Below are positions 1-9,761 of a stretch of DNA of 64,000 nt, in pieces. The first letter of the stretch is position 1. Each line of letters opens with the position of its first letter. Location of the stretch: the NCBI GenBank assembly GCA_946902985.2, contig OX336393.1, forward strand, positions 49,351,348 through 49,415,347, written 5' to 3'. Source of the stretch: Meconema thalassinum. Lineage: Eukaryota; Arthropoda; Insecta; Orthoptera; Tettigoniidae. The translations under genes and the position numbers were made by a program. The notes under the pieces were generated by a model. The model saw nothing but the letters and a program-made list of their open reading frames with translations, did no database searches and was not told the origin of the DNA.

Positions 1-14
1 GTATTGGCCACGTT

Positions 15-245
15 CAAGTGGGAGCAACTTGAGCATCCGCCTTACAGTCTGGACTTGTCACCCTGAGACTTCCATCTGCTTGGTCCGTTAAATAGCATCT
101 CAAGAGAAAACGTTTCCAATCGGACGGCGAACAAAAGGACACCGTACAGGATTGGCTCCTGTCACAACCACAAGACTTCTGGGAACAGGGAATTCTGCGG
201 TTAGCGAAGCAATGGGACACTTGTGCACAGGCCTGTGGTGATTAC
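15..245 (+). pseudogene. mariner transposase C-terminal remnant
   Basis: Translation of the plus strand resembles the last third of a mariner-type transposase: a motif like HPPYSLDLSP, then DFHLLGPL, then a tryptophan-and-lysine-rich tail. The third catalytic Asp region (PPYSxDL) is recognisable, but a stop codon follows it directly and later codons are frameshifted. No terminal inverted repeat is visible and the 5' part lies outside the window. It is a dead fragment. The family is recognised with fair confidence, the subfamily is not. Confidence 0.65.
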
Positions 246-701
246 CAACCCGGTAGTGGTCGCGGGGGGAGGGATTGTCTCACTTTGGAAATGTCTTGCA
301 TGTCGAGGTCATAACAAGACACCTCCCACAACAATAGCAATTTAACACTTAAAACATTCACACGGTTACTATTATTGTACGCGCCTGCACAGAAGTGAGA
401 TTTTCCCTCACCCGCGACCATAAACGGAACCTGTTTTGTGTTACTTTTCGTTGTGTAGTTCGTTCTCAAGTGAATTTCAAAATGGCTAATTAAGTAGAAG
501 AAGAGGTGGATACTTCACGAAAGCAAATAAACGTATTACCGCCCCTTTCAAAACAATCACTTGTGTATAAAACTTGAAATTACAAGGGTGAGCTAAAATC
601 TCACCCGCCACCACTTACGTCGAATTTACACCGCGCCCACTGCCGGGTTAGATAACGATTAAATTGTAGCCACAGTATCGTTTTCATTTGACACCCCTCG
701 T
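246..701. other. no recognisable feature
   Basis: I see no coding region or repeat I can name here. Short open frames on the minus strand have no recognisable domain. Confidence 0.5.
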
Positions 702-709
702 AGAATCAT

Positions 710-1912
710 TAAACATAGAACCATTACATGCGTGGCTTCAGTGGCGTAGTTGGTAGCATGCTGAGCTTCTACGCCCAAGATCGCGGGTTCAAACCCGGCC
801 GAAATCGTCGGATTTTTTAAGAGTGTTAAAAATCCCTCAGTATGCCTTCCTTCGGAGGGGAGGAGGTAAAGCCAGCGGTCCCATGTCATAGATTTAAGGC
901 ATGAAAAAGAACCTTCCACTAACTACACTTGTGGAAGCTAAAATTTGTAGGTTAGTTTGATAACGCTATATTAGTTCCAGTAGCCAAGTCCGCAGCTAGG
1001 TGTCGTGGACGGTAGCATTTGGTAGCAAAAGTAGCAACTACTTGAAAAGTTGATCGTCTGCAGTCCTTACCTGAATCGCATAACACACACTAATACAGCC
1101 ATCACAATTAAAAACGGCCCCAGCTGGGTCTAGCATTGCTTCCACTTACTTGTGGCGGGCTCTTCTCTGTCTTATTTCCTTTTGACCTCACTTGGTCCAC
1201 TCTTGTTCTCTTCCGACCCCGACGGTATTAGGGTATCCGGGGCCTAGGGAGTCTATTCCTTTCCCGCCTTAATTGGCCCTTGTCTCATCTTTTCTGATTC
1301 CCTCCTTCTGCGAGGGGTCAGCCTTCTTTTTCTTTTCATATTCTCTCCTGCCTTGTGCTCAAGGCCCTCAAGGAGGCAGGGTGTATGTAGCCCCACCACT
1401 TTTGGTACACCCTAAATAATGCTACACCCTCAGGGGCTCACGGCTGGTGAGTTGGGGAGTTGGCGACCCTGAGGGATTCCTGAGCTGGGTCCGGTTTCCC
1501 CTTTTTGTCCCTTACCTGTAGGGTGGACCCTCTCCTCTTTCACTTTCCTATCTGCCTTTCATGGCTCTCCTTCCTTCCAAGTCCCTCAATCCGCATTCTT
1601 CGAGGGTTGAGGGCATTTCTTTTCCTCCTGTCCTTTATTTGCCTTATTCTCCTTTAGTTTTCCATTTCTTCTTCTAGTATGTAGGTTAGTAGTTAGTTTT
1701 AGATTTAAGTTTGCATTTCATTTTCATCTTCACGATCACCCAAACCATCAGAGGCCGATAACCTAACTGTTAGGCCCCTTAAAACAACAATTATCATCAT
1801 CATCATCATCACAATTAAAACCGGTTATCGGACTGATTCTAAACACACCCAAAGTACAGAGGGGCTACATGACCGCGTTGTCGCAGCCTCTAAACTGAGG
1901 AACCAACCAACC
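710..1912 (+). mobile_element. tRNA-derived SINE, family A, copy 1 (interrupted)
   Basis: The head near 731-800 has tRNA-like internal promoter boxes: a TGGCGTAGTTGG A-box and a GGTTCAAACCC B-box. A long conserved body follows and the 3' tail is made of ACCAA units. The direct repeat AGAATCAT (702-709 and 1913-1920) is a possible target duplication, although it leaves about 20 bases of unexplained sequence before the tRNA-like head. The body is split at 1114-1806 by another retroposon. Four related copies occur in this window (4681, 22291, 29453 and 60905), which makes the family solid. It is not a functional tRNA gene, because nothing continues as an acceptor stem after the B-box. Confidence 0.8.
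1114..1806 (+). mobile_element. ATC-tailed retroposon inside SINE-A
   Basis: A pyrimidine-rich, non-coding insertion of about 690 bp ends in a (ATC)n tail. It is flanked by a 14-bp direct repeat, CATCACAATTAAAA, at 1100-1113 and 1807-1820; removing it restores the SINE-A body seen in the other copies. The stretch just before the tail (AGAGGCCGATAACC, then TTAGGCCCCTT) looks like the conserved 3' end of a non-LTR-mobilised retroposon I associate with insect genomes; that family association is from memory. It carries no ORF, so it is either a SINE or a short 3' piece of a LINE. Confidence 0.75.
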
Positions 1913-1920
1913 AGAATCAT

Positions 1921-2489
1921 AACAAGAGCATAATTGCAGTCCATAATACATATATTTCGTATGTTCATCGAATTACCTGAACTGGTCAGATAAACCGTGA
2001 AAATCATTGACTCATTGTTTCTAAATATAAAATCAACTGACTACAGCTTGTTAAGTTATGTGTGTAATATTGCCAATTATTCTCAATAAAGTCAGTCAAT
2101 TAGAATATTAGCTTACAATATCTGCATCAATGATTTCAAGATCATTCTATAATATTTCTCTGTGTTCAACAACTTGACGCTTGCTTAATGGGGCAGCTGA
2201 AGAGTTAGGAATACGGGCGGGAAAAGCTCGTTCCAACTATATAATTACGATCGTTAATGAGGTTAAATGAACAGTAATATCTACATGACTGCTTTTAATG
2301 GAGGTTTATTTCAATAAATATCAGTAATGCACCTCGTAACGGGTGGAATTGCTAAAGCTGCGAAACACACTCAAGTGCTCCATATAGCAAAACATCGTAC
2401 ATGTATTGAAATAACGTTCACTGTATCTGCTTCGCCTTTGACCATTATTTACGCTCAAAATAAGCTGGATCTCCAACATCAAGTCCAGG
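1921..2489. other. no recognisable feature
   Basis: AT-rich sequence in which I recognise neither genes nor repeats. Confidence 0.45.
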
Positions 2490-2901
2490 TTAAGTCAATA
2501 TGCCCTGCGGCTTAACAAAGCTAAAACAGAATATATGACATCGGATGCAGAAGACATCGGAACAATCCAAGTCGACGGCGATGATCTGTCTCGAAAGACA
2601 AAATTTAAGTATCTTGGCTGTACGATAACTGCTGAAGGCCGTCTCACCGAGGAGGTCAACGTAAGAATTAATGCTGCGTGGATGAAGTGGTGAACAACGA
2701 CAGGTGTCATGTGCGATCGCCAGATGAAAGATCACCTAAAATCGAATAGTTACCGCACTGTCATTCGTCCCGTGGCGCTTTATGGTACTGAATATTGGCC
2801 GATCACCAAGGAAGTGGAACGTCGGCTAAGTGTCTTGGAGACCAAGATGCTTAGGTGTACAGCTGGCATTAACAGGTTGGATCACATCCCCAATGAAAGA
2901 A

Positions 2902-3950
2902 CAAGTAGTTCCGTGACGAACTAAAGAGCCTACTTTTCTTAAAATTTCAGATTGATGCCAATCTATACAGACCTATCTAGAATAATGACGAAATCAAGTA
3001 ATACAGTAATAGAGTAACTTACTACAGTACGCAGCCCTGGTGACTGAATATATACTTAGTTCCATCTCTTAAGGTATAGAATGCACATACAAAATGAGGC
3101 TGAAGACTAATGGATAGTATGGACGTTACATGCTGTTTGATATTGGATTTATCAGTGCGCGTGGGAACAATACTTAATCTGAAATATTACGATCTATTAT
3201 AGTGCCAATTTTGGATAAAATCCATTTGTTAATATAGAAGTTACATGAAATTGAAAATTGAAACTATCAGAAAGCTTGGAATCATGTTGGCAGCACTGGG
3301 GTATAGGCTATTAGTTACTCCAAACTAATCTAGAATGTCAGGTACTATACGTGTTCAAACTTTAGAGCTGTTGGCTTGTAAACCATTTGATATATTGATA
3401 TTAGGGTTAAAATATATAGAGAGAGCATTTATTAACAGTTGGCAGCCCTGGTGGCTCATTAGAATACGCACAGTCGTATCTGGTTGAAATCCAATCTATA
3501 GTATAGAAGTTACATGCATTTAGAAATTGGACCTATCGGCAGGCTTAGAGTCATGTTGGCATTACTGGCATGTATAGTCTTCTGAAAATTAATCTGGAAT
3601 GCTATTTTCTATATGTGTACCAATTTTGGAATATTTCCCATGCATAACTTGTGAGATATGCAACATAGAGCTCAAATTACAATTGCAATTTTTCAGCAGT
3701 TGGTAACACTGATGTCAATTTAAAATATGGCCGTGAGATATTCAGGTATACATCTTTGATCCTACCAAATTTTGTTTCGATAGCTGCAGCCGTTTAGGAG
3801 TTGATAGGGGGGAGGGGGGACACACACACTGTCAGACAGACAGAAGGACAGACAAACAGACAGACAGACAGACGGACAGACACACATTTCCCGCATCGAT
3901 CTCATAAGTCGACTTTTTCCTCATTTTTACAAAATGAGAAAAGTAGGCTA
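2902..3950 (+). mobile_element. stem-loop element, copy A
   Basis: A non-coding insertion of about 1.05 kb inside the non-LTR remnant. Its 5' end is CAAGTAGTTCCGTGA. Its 3' part has a (CAGA)n microsatellite (about 3825-3885) and then an imperfect terminal stem-loop (about 3908-3950) ending in GTAGGCTA. The boundaries follow from continuity of the LINE protein on both sides and agree with copy B at 10976. There is no terminal inverted repeat and no clear target duplication. Mobilisation is unknown; the terminal hairpin and CTAA-like end resemble a Helitron-type design, but that is inference. Confidence 0.7.
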
Positions 3951-4204
3951 ATAAGGGAACGATTTGGTGTCGAGGCAATCAACAACAAAATGCGAGAGGG
4001 TCTTCTGCGATGGCTTGGGCATGTGCTACGGTCAGGAGCGGACACCATTGCAACACAGGGCTACACACTCGAGGTCGCCGGGAAAAGACCAAAGGGGCGA
4101 CCGAGACAACGTTGGGCCGATACACTGCACAGGGATCTGAAAAGCGTCAATCTACATCCGAACATGGCCCATGACAAGGTATAGTGGAGACAGCGGATTC
4201 ACAT

Positions 4205-4252
4205 AGCGGACCCTGCTAAAGCAAAAGAGGAAGAAGAAGAAGAAGAAGAAGA
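4205..4252 (+). repeat. (GAA)n tail
   Basis: A simple GAA repeat that forms the 3' tail of the non-LTR remnant just upstream. Confidence 0.8.
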
Positions 4253-4261
4253 TATCTGCTT

Positions 4262-4671
4262 CACCTAAATGTTAATTCCTACCTTTTCGGTCACTCTTGA
4301 AAAACTCTTCAACGGGTATTCTTTTAACCAAATATTTTAGGAGGAAATTTTCTTCTACCAACTATGATTTTCATGTAGGTGCATTCAATACAGCCAACAC
4401 TATGCATTAAGTGGAGTTCTTTCCACCGTTTTGTACCGGAGGGCCATCAATGTCGCATACGGTCTACGAGCATCAATTTGTGGAGCATGCGTGGTGATAC
4501 GTAAATTTGCATTCGCGCAAGGAGCTTGACTGTATAACATTCGCGGATAAACGATAGACTGTGATCTCCGCTGTTGGCCAACAGCGCCTGCAAAGATAAT
4601 TACTAGACTCGCTTCAAGACGCGCGAGCTCTCAAGGACATGGGCAGAATGCGACGAAGAAACCTGTGCTGT
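4262..4671. other. no recognisable feature
   Basis: No gene or named repeat recognised before the second SINE-A target duplication. Confidence 0.45.
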
Positions 4672-4680
4672 CATTACACT

Positions 4681-5163
4681 CCAGCTTCTATGCCCCAGGT
4701 CGCGGGTTCAAACCCGGCCGAAGTCGTCGGATTTTTTTTAAGAGCGTTAAACAGCCGTCAGTATGCCTTCGTTCGGAGGGGAGGTAAAGCCGGCAGGTCC
4801 AAGTCATAGATTTATGGCATGTAAAATAACCTTCCACTAATTAAACTTGTGTGAAGCAAAATTTGTAAGTTAGGTTTGATTAATGCACTCAAGCCCCAAC
4901 GTTCGTCACCAGGCGCTGGTTGCAATGGCATCTAGTAGTAGCCAAGTTCACGGCTGGGTGTCGTGGACGGTAGCATATGGTAGCGAAAGTTGGAACTGCT
5001 TGAAATTATAGTCTGCAGCCCTTACTTGAGTTAAAAACAGATAACACAAATTAATACAGCCATCACAATTAACACAGGTTATCAGACAGAATCTACACAC
5101 ACACAAACTACACGGGGCTACACGACCGCGTTGCCGCAGCCCCTAAACTTAAGAACCAACCAA
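4681..5163 (+). mobile_element. SINE-A, copy 2 (5' truncated)
   Basis: This copy starts at CCAGCTTCTATG, inside the tRNA-like head, so the A-box is lost while the B-box GGTTCAAACCC is kept. It continues through the same body as copy 1 to the ACCAA tail. It is flanked by a perfect 9-bp target duplication, CATTACACT (4672-4680 and 5164-5172). Truncation with an intact duplication is what incomplete LINE-driven reverse transcription produces. Confidence 0.85.
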
Positions 5164-5365
5164 CATTACACTCACCCTCGAAAATCTTCAGAATAGCTGC
5201 TTTGATTTCCAACCAAGTTGTCATCATACATTTGCCATATTCTGACTCAACATGCTGGTTACGTAACTAGGTCCCTTTACAAGGTATGCCTTAAGTTAGG
5301 AACCAGCCCGGCAAATTCATGGAGTAGAATTGGAATACCACAGTAAACCACTTCTAGGATAGCTG

Positions 5366-7488
5366 TGTAAGAGTGGGCGCTGCTAGGACACTACTGTGTG
5401 TCGGATATAAAGAGGTGTATTTGTGTGAGTGGGCGCTGCTAGGACACCCCTGTGTCTCAGATATATAGTGGTGTATTTGTATGAGCGAGCACTGCTAGGA
5501 CACCCCTCTGTCTCGGATATAAAGTGGTGTATTTGTATGAGCGAGCATTGTTAGGACACCCCTGTGTCTCGGATATAAAGTGGTGTATTTGTATGAGCGA
5601 GCACTGCTAGGACACCCCTCTGTCTCGGATATAAGGTGGTGTATTTGTATGAGCGAGCACTCCTAGGACACCCCTGTGTCTCGGATATAGAGTGCTGTAT
5701 TTGTATGAGCGAGCACTGCTAGGACACCCCTGTGTCTCGGATATAAAGTGGTGTATTTGTATGAGCAAGCCTTGCTAGGACACCCCTCTGTCTCGGATAT
5801 AAAGTGGTGTATTTGTATGAGCGAGCACTCCTAGGACACCCCTGTGTCTCGGATATAAAGTGGTGTATTTGTATGAGCGAGCACTGCTAGGACACCCCTC
5901 TGTCTCGGATATAAGGTGGTGTATTTGTATGAGCGAGCACTCCTAGGACACCCCTGTGTCTCGGATATAAAGTGGTGTATTTGTATGAGCGAGCACTCCT
6001 AGGACACCCCTGTGTCTCGGATATAAAGTGGTGTATTTGTATGAGCGAGCACTCCTAGGACACCCCTGTGTCTCGGATATAAAGTGGTGTATTTGTATGA
6101 GCGAGCATTGTTAGGACACCCCTGTGTCTCGGATATAAAGTGGTGTATTTGTATGAGCGAGCACTGCTAGGACACCCCTCTGTCTCGGATATAAGGTGGT
6201 GTATTTGTATGAGCGAGCACTCCTAGGACACCCCTGTGTCTCGGATATAAAGTGGTGTATTTGTATGAGCGAGCACTCCTAGGACACCCCTGTGTCTCGG
6301 ATATAAAGTGGTGTATTTGTATGAGCGAGCACTCCTAGGACACCCCTGTGTCTCGGATATAAAGTGGTGTATTTGTATGAGCGAGCACTCCTAGGACACC
6401 CCTGTGTCTCGGATATAAAGTGGTGTATTTGTATGAGCGAGCACTCCTAGGACACCCCTGTGTCTCGGATATAAAGTGGTGTATTTGTATGAGCGAGCAC
6501 TGTTAGGACACCCCTGTGTGTCGGATATAAAGTGGTGTATTTGTATGAGCGAGCACTGCTAGGACACCCCTGTGTCTCGGATATAAAGTGGTGTATTTGT
6601 ATGAGCGAGCATTGTTAGGACACCCCTGTGTGTCGGATATAAAGTGGTGTATTTGTATGAGCGAGCACTGCTAGGACACCCCTGTGTCTCGGATATAAAG
6701 TGGTGTATTTGTATGAGCGAGCATTGTTAGGACACCCCTGTGTCTCGGATATAAAGTGGTGTATTTGTATGAGCGAGCACTGCTAGGACACCCCTCTGTC
6801 TCGGATATAAGGTGGTGTATTTGTATGAGCGAGCACTCCTAGGACACCCCTGTGTCTCGGATATAAAGTGGTGTATTTGTATGAGCGAGCACTGCTAGGA
6901 CACCCCTCTGTCTCGGATATAAGGTGGTGTATTTGTATGAGCGAGCACTCCTAGGACACCCCTGTGTCTCGGATATAAAGTGGTGTATTTGTATGAACGA
7001 GCACTCCTAGGACACCCCCTGTGTCTCGGATATAAAGTGGTGTATTTGTATGAGCGAGCACTCCTAGGACACCCCTGTGTCTCGGATATAAAGTGGTGTA
7101 TTTGTATGAGCGAGCATTGTTAGGACACCCCTGTGTCTCGGATATAAAGTGGTGTATTTGTATGAGCGAGCACTGCTAGGACACCCCTGTGTCTCGGATA
7201 TAAAGTGGTGTATTTGTATGAGCAAGCCTTGCTAGGACACCCTGTGTGTCGGATATAAAGTGGTGTATTTGTATGAGCGAGCACTGCTAGGACACCCCTG
7301 TGTCTCGGATATAAAGTGGTGTATTTGTATGAGCGAGCACTGCTAGGACACCCCTGTGTCTCGGATATAAAGTGGTGTATTTGTATGAGCAAGCCTTGCT
7401 AGGACACCCTGTGTGTCGGATATAAAGTGGTGTATTTGTATGAGCAAGCCTTGCTAGGACACCCTGTGTGTCGGATATAAAGAGGTGT
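5366..7488. repeat. 56-bp satellite array, about 38 units
   Basis: A head-to-tail array whose unit contains GCGAGCACT, CTAGGACACCCC, TCTCGGATATAAAG and TGGTGTATTTG. The usual period is 56 bp; a few units are 55 bp through loss of one C in the CCCC run. Variants recur in blocks: units reading CCCCTCTGTCTC with ATAAGG are repeatedly followed by a CTCCTAGG unit (for example near 5588, 5878, 6158, 6778 and 6888). Edge units (first and last) share the variants GTGTGTCGG and AAAGAGG, as expected if homogenisation is strongest inside the array. The minus-strand open frames here are by-products of the repeat. Confidence 0.95.
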
Positions 7489-7954
7489 GGCAGGAAGATA
7501 ATGGTTGTATATAAAAGCAGAAAGAAGAAAGGAGAAAGGCCACGAGATGTGAGATGCGAGATAAGCGGAGAAGGGCGCTGTTTGGTTTCTTGCACGCGTG
7601 AAAGATAAATTCTATTGTTTTGAATGTGCTTACAATTATCTCAGAATTCACGCCTTCTAGTTTCCTTTATTTCTTGCAACTAAGCGATAAAAAGCGTTTC
7701 AGGGACCGCTTTTGAATTGCTGTTTGTCTGATAGTGCCAGCCAGTCTTTCAGTCAGGATACTAACTTCTTTCGCTGCTGCTGTTGCTTTCTTGTGTGGCT
7801 CTCCATCATGTCCGGTCTTGGCCTTATTTCAACCTTCAGTAGGGCGTCCGGGGAAATTGCCAACACCCAGTGGTGTGGAGCGCTGCAGCAAGGCCAAATA
7901 TAAGTGGTTCGCATCCCGGTGTTGACAGCGGCCATCTTTCATGTGTTTTATTTT
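7489..7954. other. no recognisable feature
   Basis: Sequence between the satellite and the stem-loop element. Overlapping short frames in all phases show no domain. Confidence 0.4.
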
Positions 7955-8277
7955 TAGCCTATTTTCATTTTATGAAAAAGTTGGCTTATGATATCACTAG
8001 GGCCCGGATGTTGATGACCTTGAAATTATCCAATAATGACCTATAAAATGCCCTTAAAATTCTCTTAAATTGACCTCATTTTAAAAGAAAATGACCTACA
8101 AATTATCATTAAAAATTTACCTAAAATGATCAATTTCATGATTGTCTTGTACAAATAATGGTTCGAATAACAAACATTCTTAGTATAATTAGTGTAAACT
8201 ATTAATCAATAGATTAACAATACGTCATTTTCATTTCTACTACAAAGTGAAAAAATATATTACTAAATAAACATACC

Positions 8278-9016
8278 TTAGTTAGCGTTGCAATACACCA
8301 TCATCGTCATCCTCAAGTTATCAAAGGTGAAGGAACGGCGGTTGTTAGCTAATACTGTTTTATGTTTCGAGAAACTTCTCTCCACTTCCACTGATGTAAT
8401 AGGAGCATATTTGTAAAACACTATGTCACTGGCTGTTAAATCCTCTTCAAAAATGTCAATTCTTAAGTCTTCTCCCGACAAAATACTGGCTATTTGACAC
8501 ACTGTCTGCAATTCGTTGAAAAGCATGGGCCAGACAAGTAACATGCACCATCTTATTGTAAAATGCTTTGATATATTTTGCTGCCTTTACCATGTAAGGT
8601 GCTGCATCTGTTAGGAAGAGGAGCACATTCTCATGTTGTATTCCCATAGGCCATATTAAACACACTGATTTATCGAAGAGTTTGCATATCTGAGTGTGAT
8701 TAACCGCTTCCAAAACCTCTGAGGTCAGCAGAAAAGTTTGTCCGGGACTGTTTGTTCCTAGGGTCCCTATCACTACATTTCCTACATAACGTCCCTCTGA
8801 ATCTGTAGTCTCGTCAATTGATACGTAATTCTTTTCCCCATTCACACAATCACGTGTTCGGTTTAACGTGTCTTCGTAACATTTTGATAGGTAGTTTTTA
8901 CGCAATGTTGATTCGTCTGGAATAGTATGACCAGTGTGGCGTTCGAGAAAATCACTTAATTTAGGATTGCTTAGTTTTCCTAGTGGAATATTAGCACTAA
9001 CAAACACTTCACACAA
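8278..9016 (-). pseudogene. hAT transposase, middle and C-terminal part
   Basis: The minus-strand reading continues the N-terminal piece found at 19613-19884. It holds a NIP..KL.NP..SDFLERHTG region, a NYVSIDETTD segment with the first catalytic-Asp type motif, then LAHAFQRIAD. At about 8535 the frame shifts and the protein jumps straight to the C-terminal dimerisation region (VEVERSFSKHKTVLANNRR, then FTFDNLRMTMMVYCN), ending at 8278. Related transposases have a long stretch between these two, so an internal deletion has removed it. The product would not be an active transposase. The closest family I recognise is the CGGBP1-like/hAT group. Confidence 0.8.
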
Positions 9017-9389
9017 TCTTATCTTTATTCGACACGTGTGTATGTGACTGAACTCCTCCTAAACGCCTGGGCCGATTTTGGTGAAATTTTGTATGAATGT
9101 TAGGGTGGGCCCATGTATGGTTTAGATTCACAATTTGACCAGATAGGTGGAATTTTAGAATTTTAGAACCACAATTTACACACAAATTTAGAACCACAAT
9201 ATACAGTCATAAACAGTCGTCATGGAAACCGCTAGTCTTAGTGAAAAGTGATCCTTTTGGACTGTGTGTCTCTGCACGTAGAGCCACCTGGTCGCAATCT
9301 GTGCAACTACCGCCATAACATACACTCCGCCCATGGCGGAAAGTTGTGTTTTATACCAAAGGTGGCAGTGATATCGAATTCTGTTCGTC

Positions 9390-9761
9390 TCTGCACGTTA
9401 GAGCGTTTCAAAGTTCCGCATGCGTTCATATACCATTCATCCGATTGCGATGAAACTTGGGTGAGATGTTGAGTGGACTCCAGGGAAAGTGTTTGGCTTA
9501 GTAAATCCATTTTACAATAGATAGCGCACGACTAGATTCAACAAATGAGCGACGAAGCGCGAAGCGTTTCAAAAGGGTCCCGTATGCGTTCAAATACCAT
9601 ACGTCCGATAGCGATGAAACTTGGGTGAGATGTTGTGTACACACCAGGGAAGGCTTCTGGCATAGTAAATTCATTTTACTATAGGTAGCGCACGAGTAGA
9701 TTCAACAAATGAGCGACGACGCGCGAAATGTTTCAACAAAATCCCGTATAAGTTTATATAC
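9390..9761 (+). repeat. Helitron internal 165-bp repeats, block 1
   Basis: About two units of the repeat that recurs at 14163-17933. Diagnostic blocks are GCGTTCATATACCATTC, CCGATTGCGATGAAACTTGG, GTGAGATGTTGTG, TTAGTAAATCCATTTTACAA, and GCGCACGAGTAGATTCAACA. The third unit is cut at TATAC by the solo LTR and resumes at 14164. Confidence 0.85.

Larger units (their letters stand above)
2490..4255 (+). pseudogene. non-LTR retrotransposon 3' end, split by a stem-loop element
   Basis: Two pieces (about 2490-2901 and 3951-4255) join into the C-terminal part of a non-LTR reverse-transcriptase polyprotein. The first carries the post-RT KYLGCTI motif and the VIRPVALYGTEYW motif, ending near LDHIPNE. 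The second continues with LLRWLGHVLR and KGRPRQRW, followed by a (GAA)n tail. An in-frame TGA after AWMKW (about 2692) kills the first piece. The break is exactly where stem-loop element A sits. It is 5' truncated: no RT catalytic core or endonuclease is present. Confidence 0.8.

Noticed and set aside
731..800. tRNA gene with good A and B boxes
   Set aside because: The same head recurs in several SINEs with long conserved bodies, and no acceptor stem or terminator follows the B-box.
5366..7595. Minus-strand open frames of 90-102 aa in the satellite, and a CRISPR-like look of regular repeats
   Set aside because: The repeats are contiguous with no unique spacers and the DNA is eukaryotic. The frames arise because three 56-bp units equal 56 codons.
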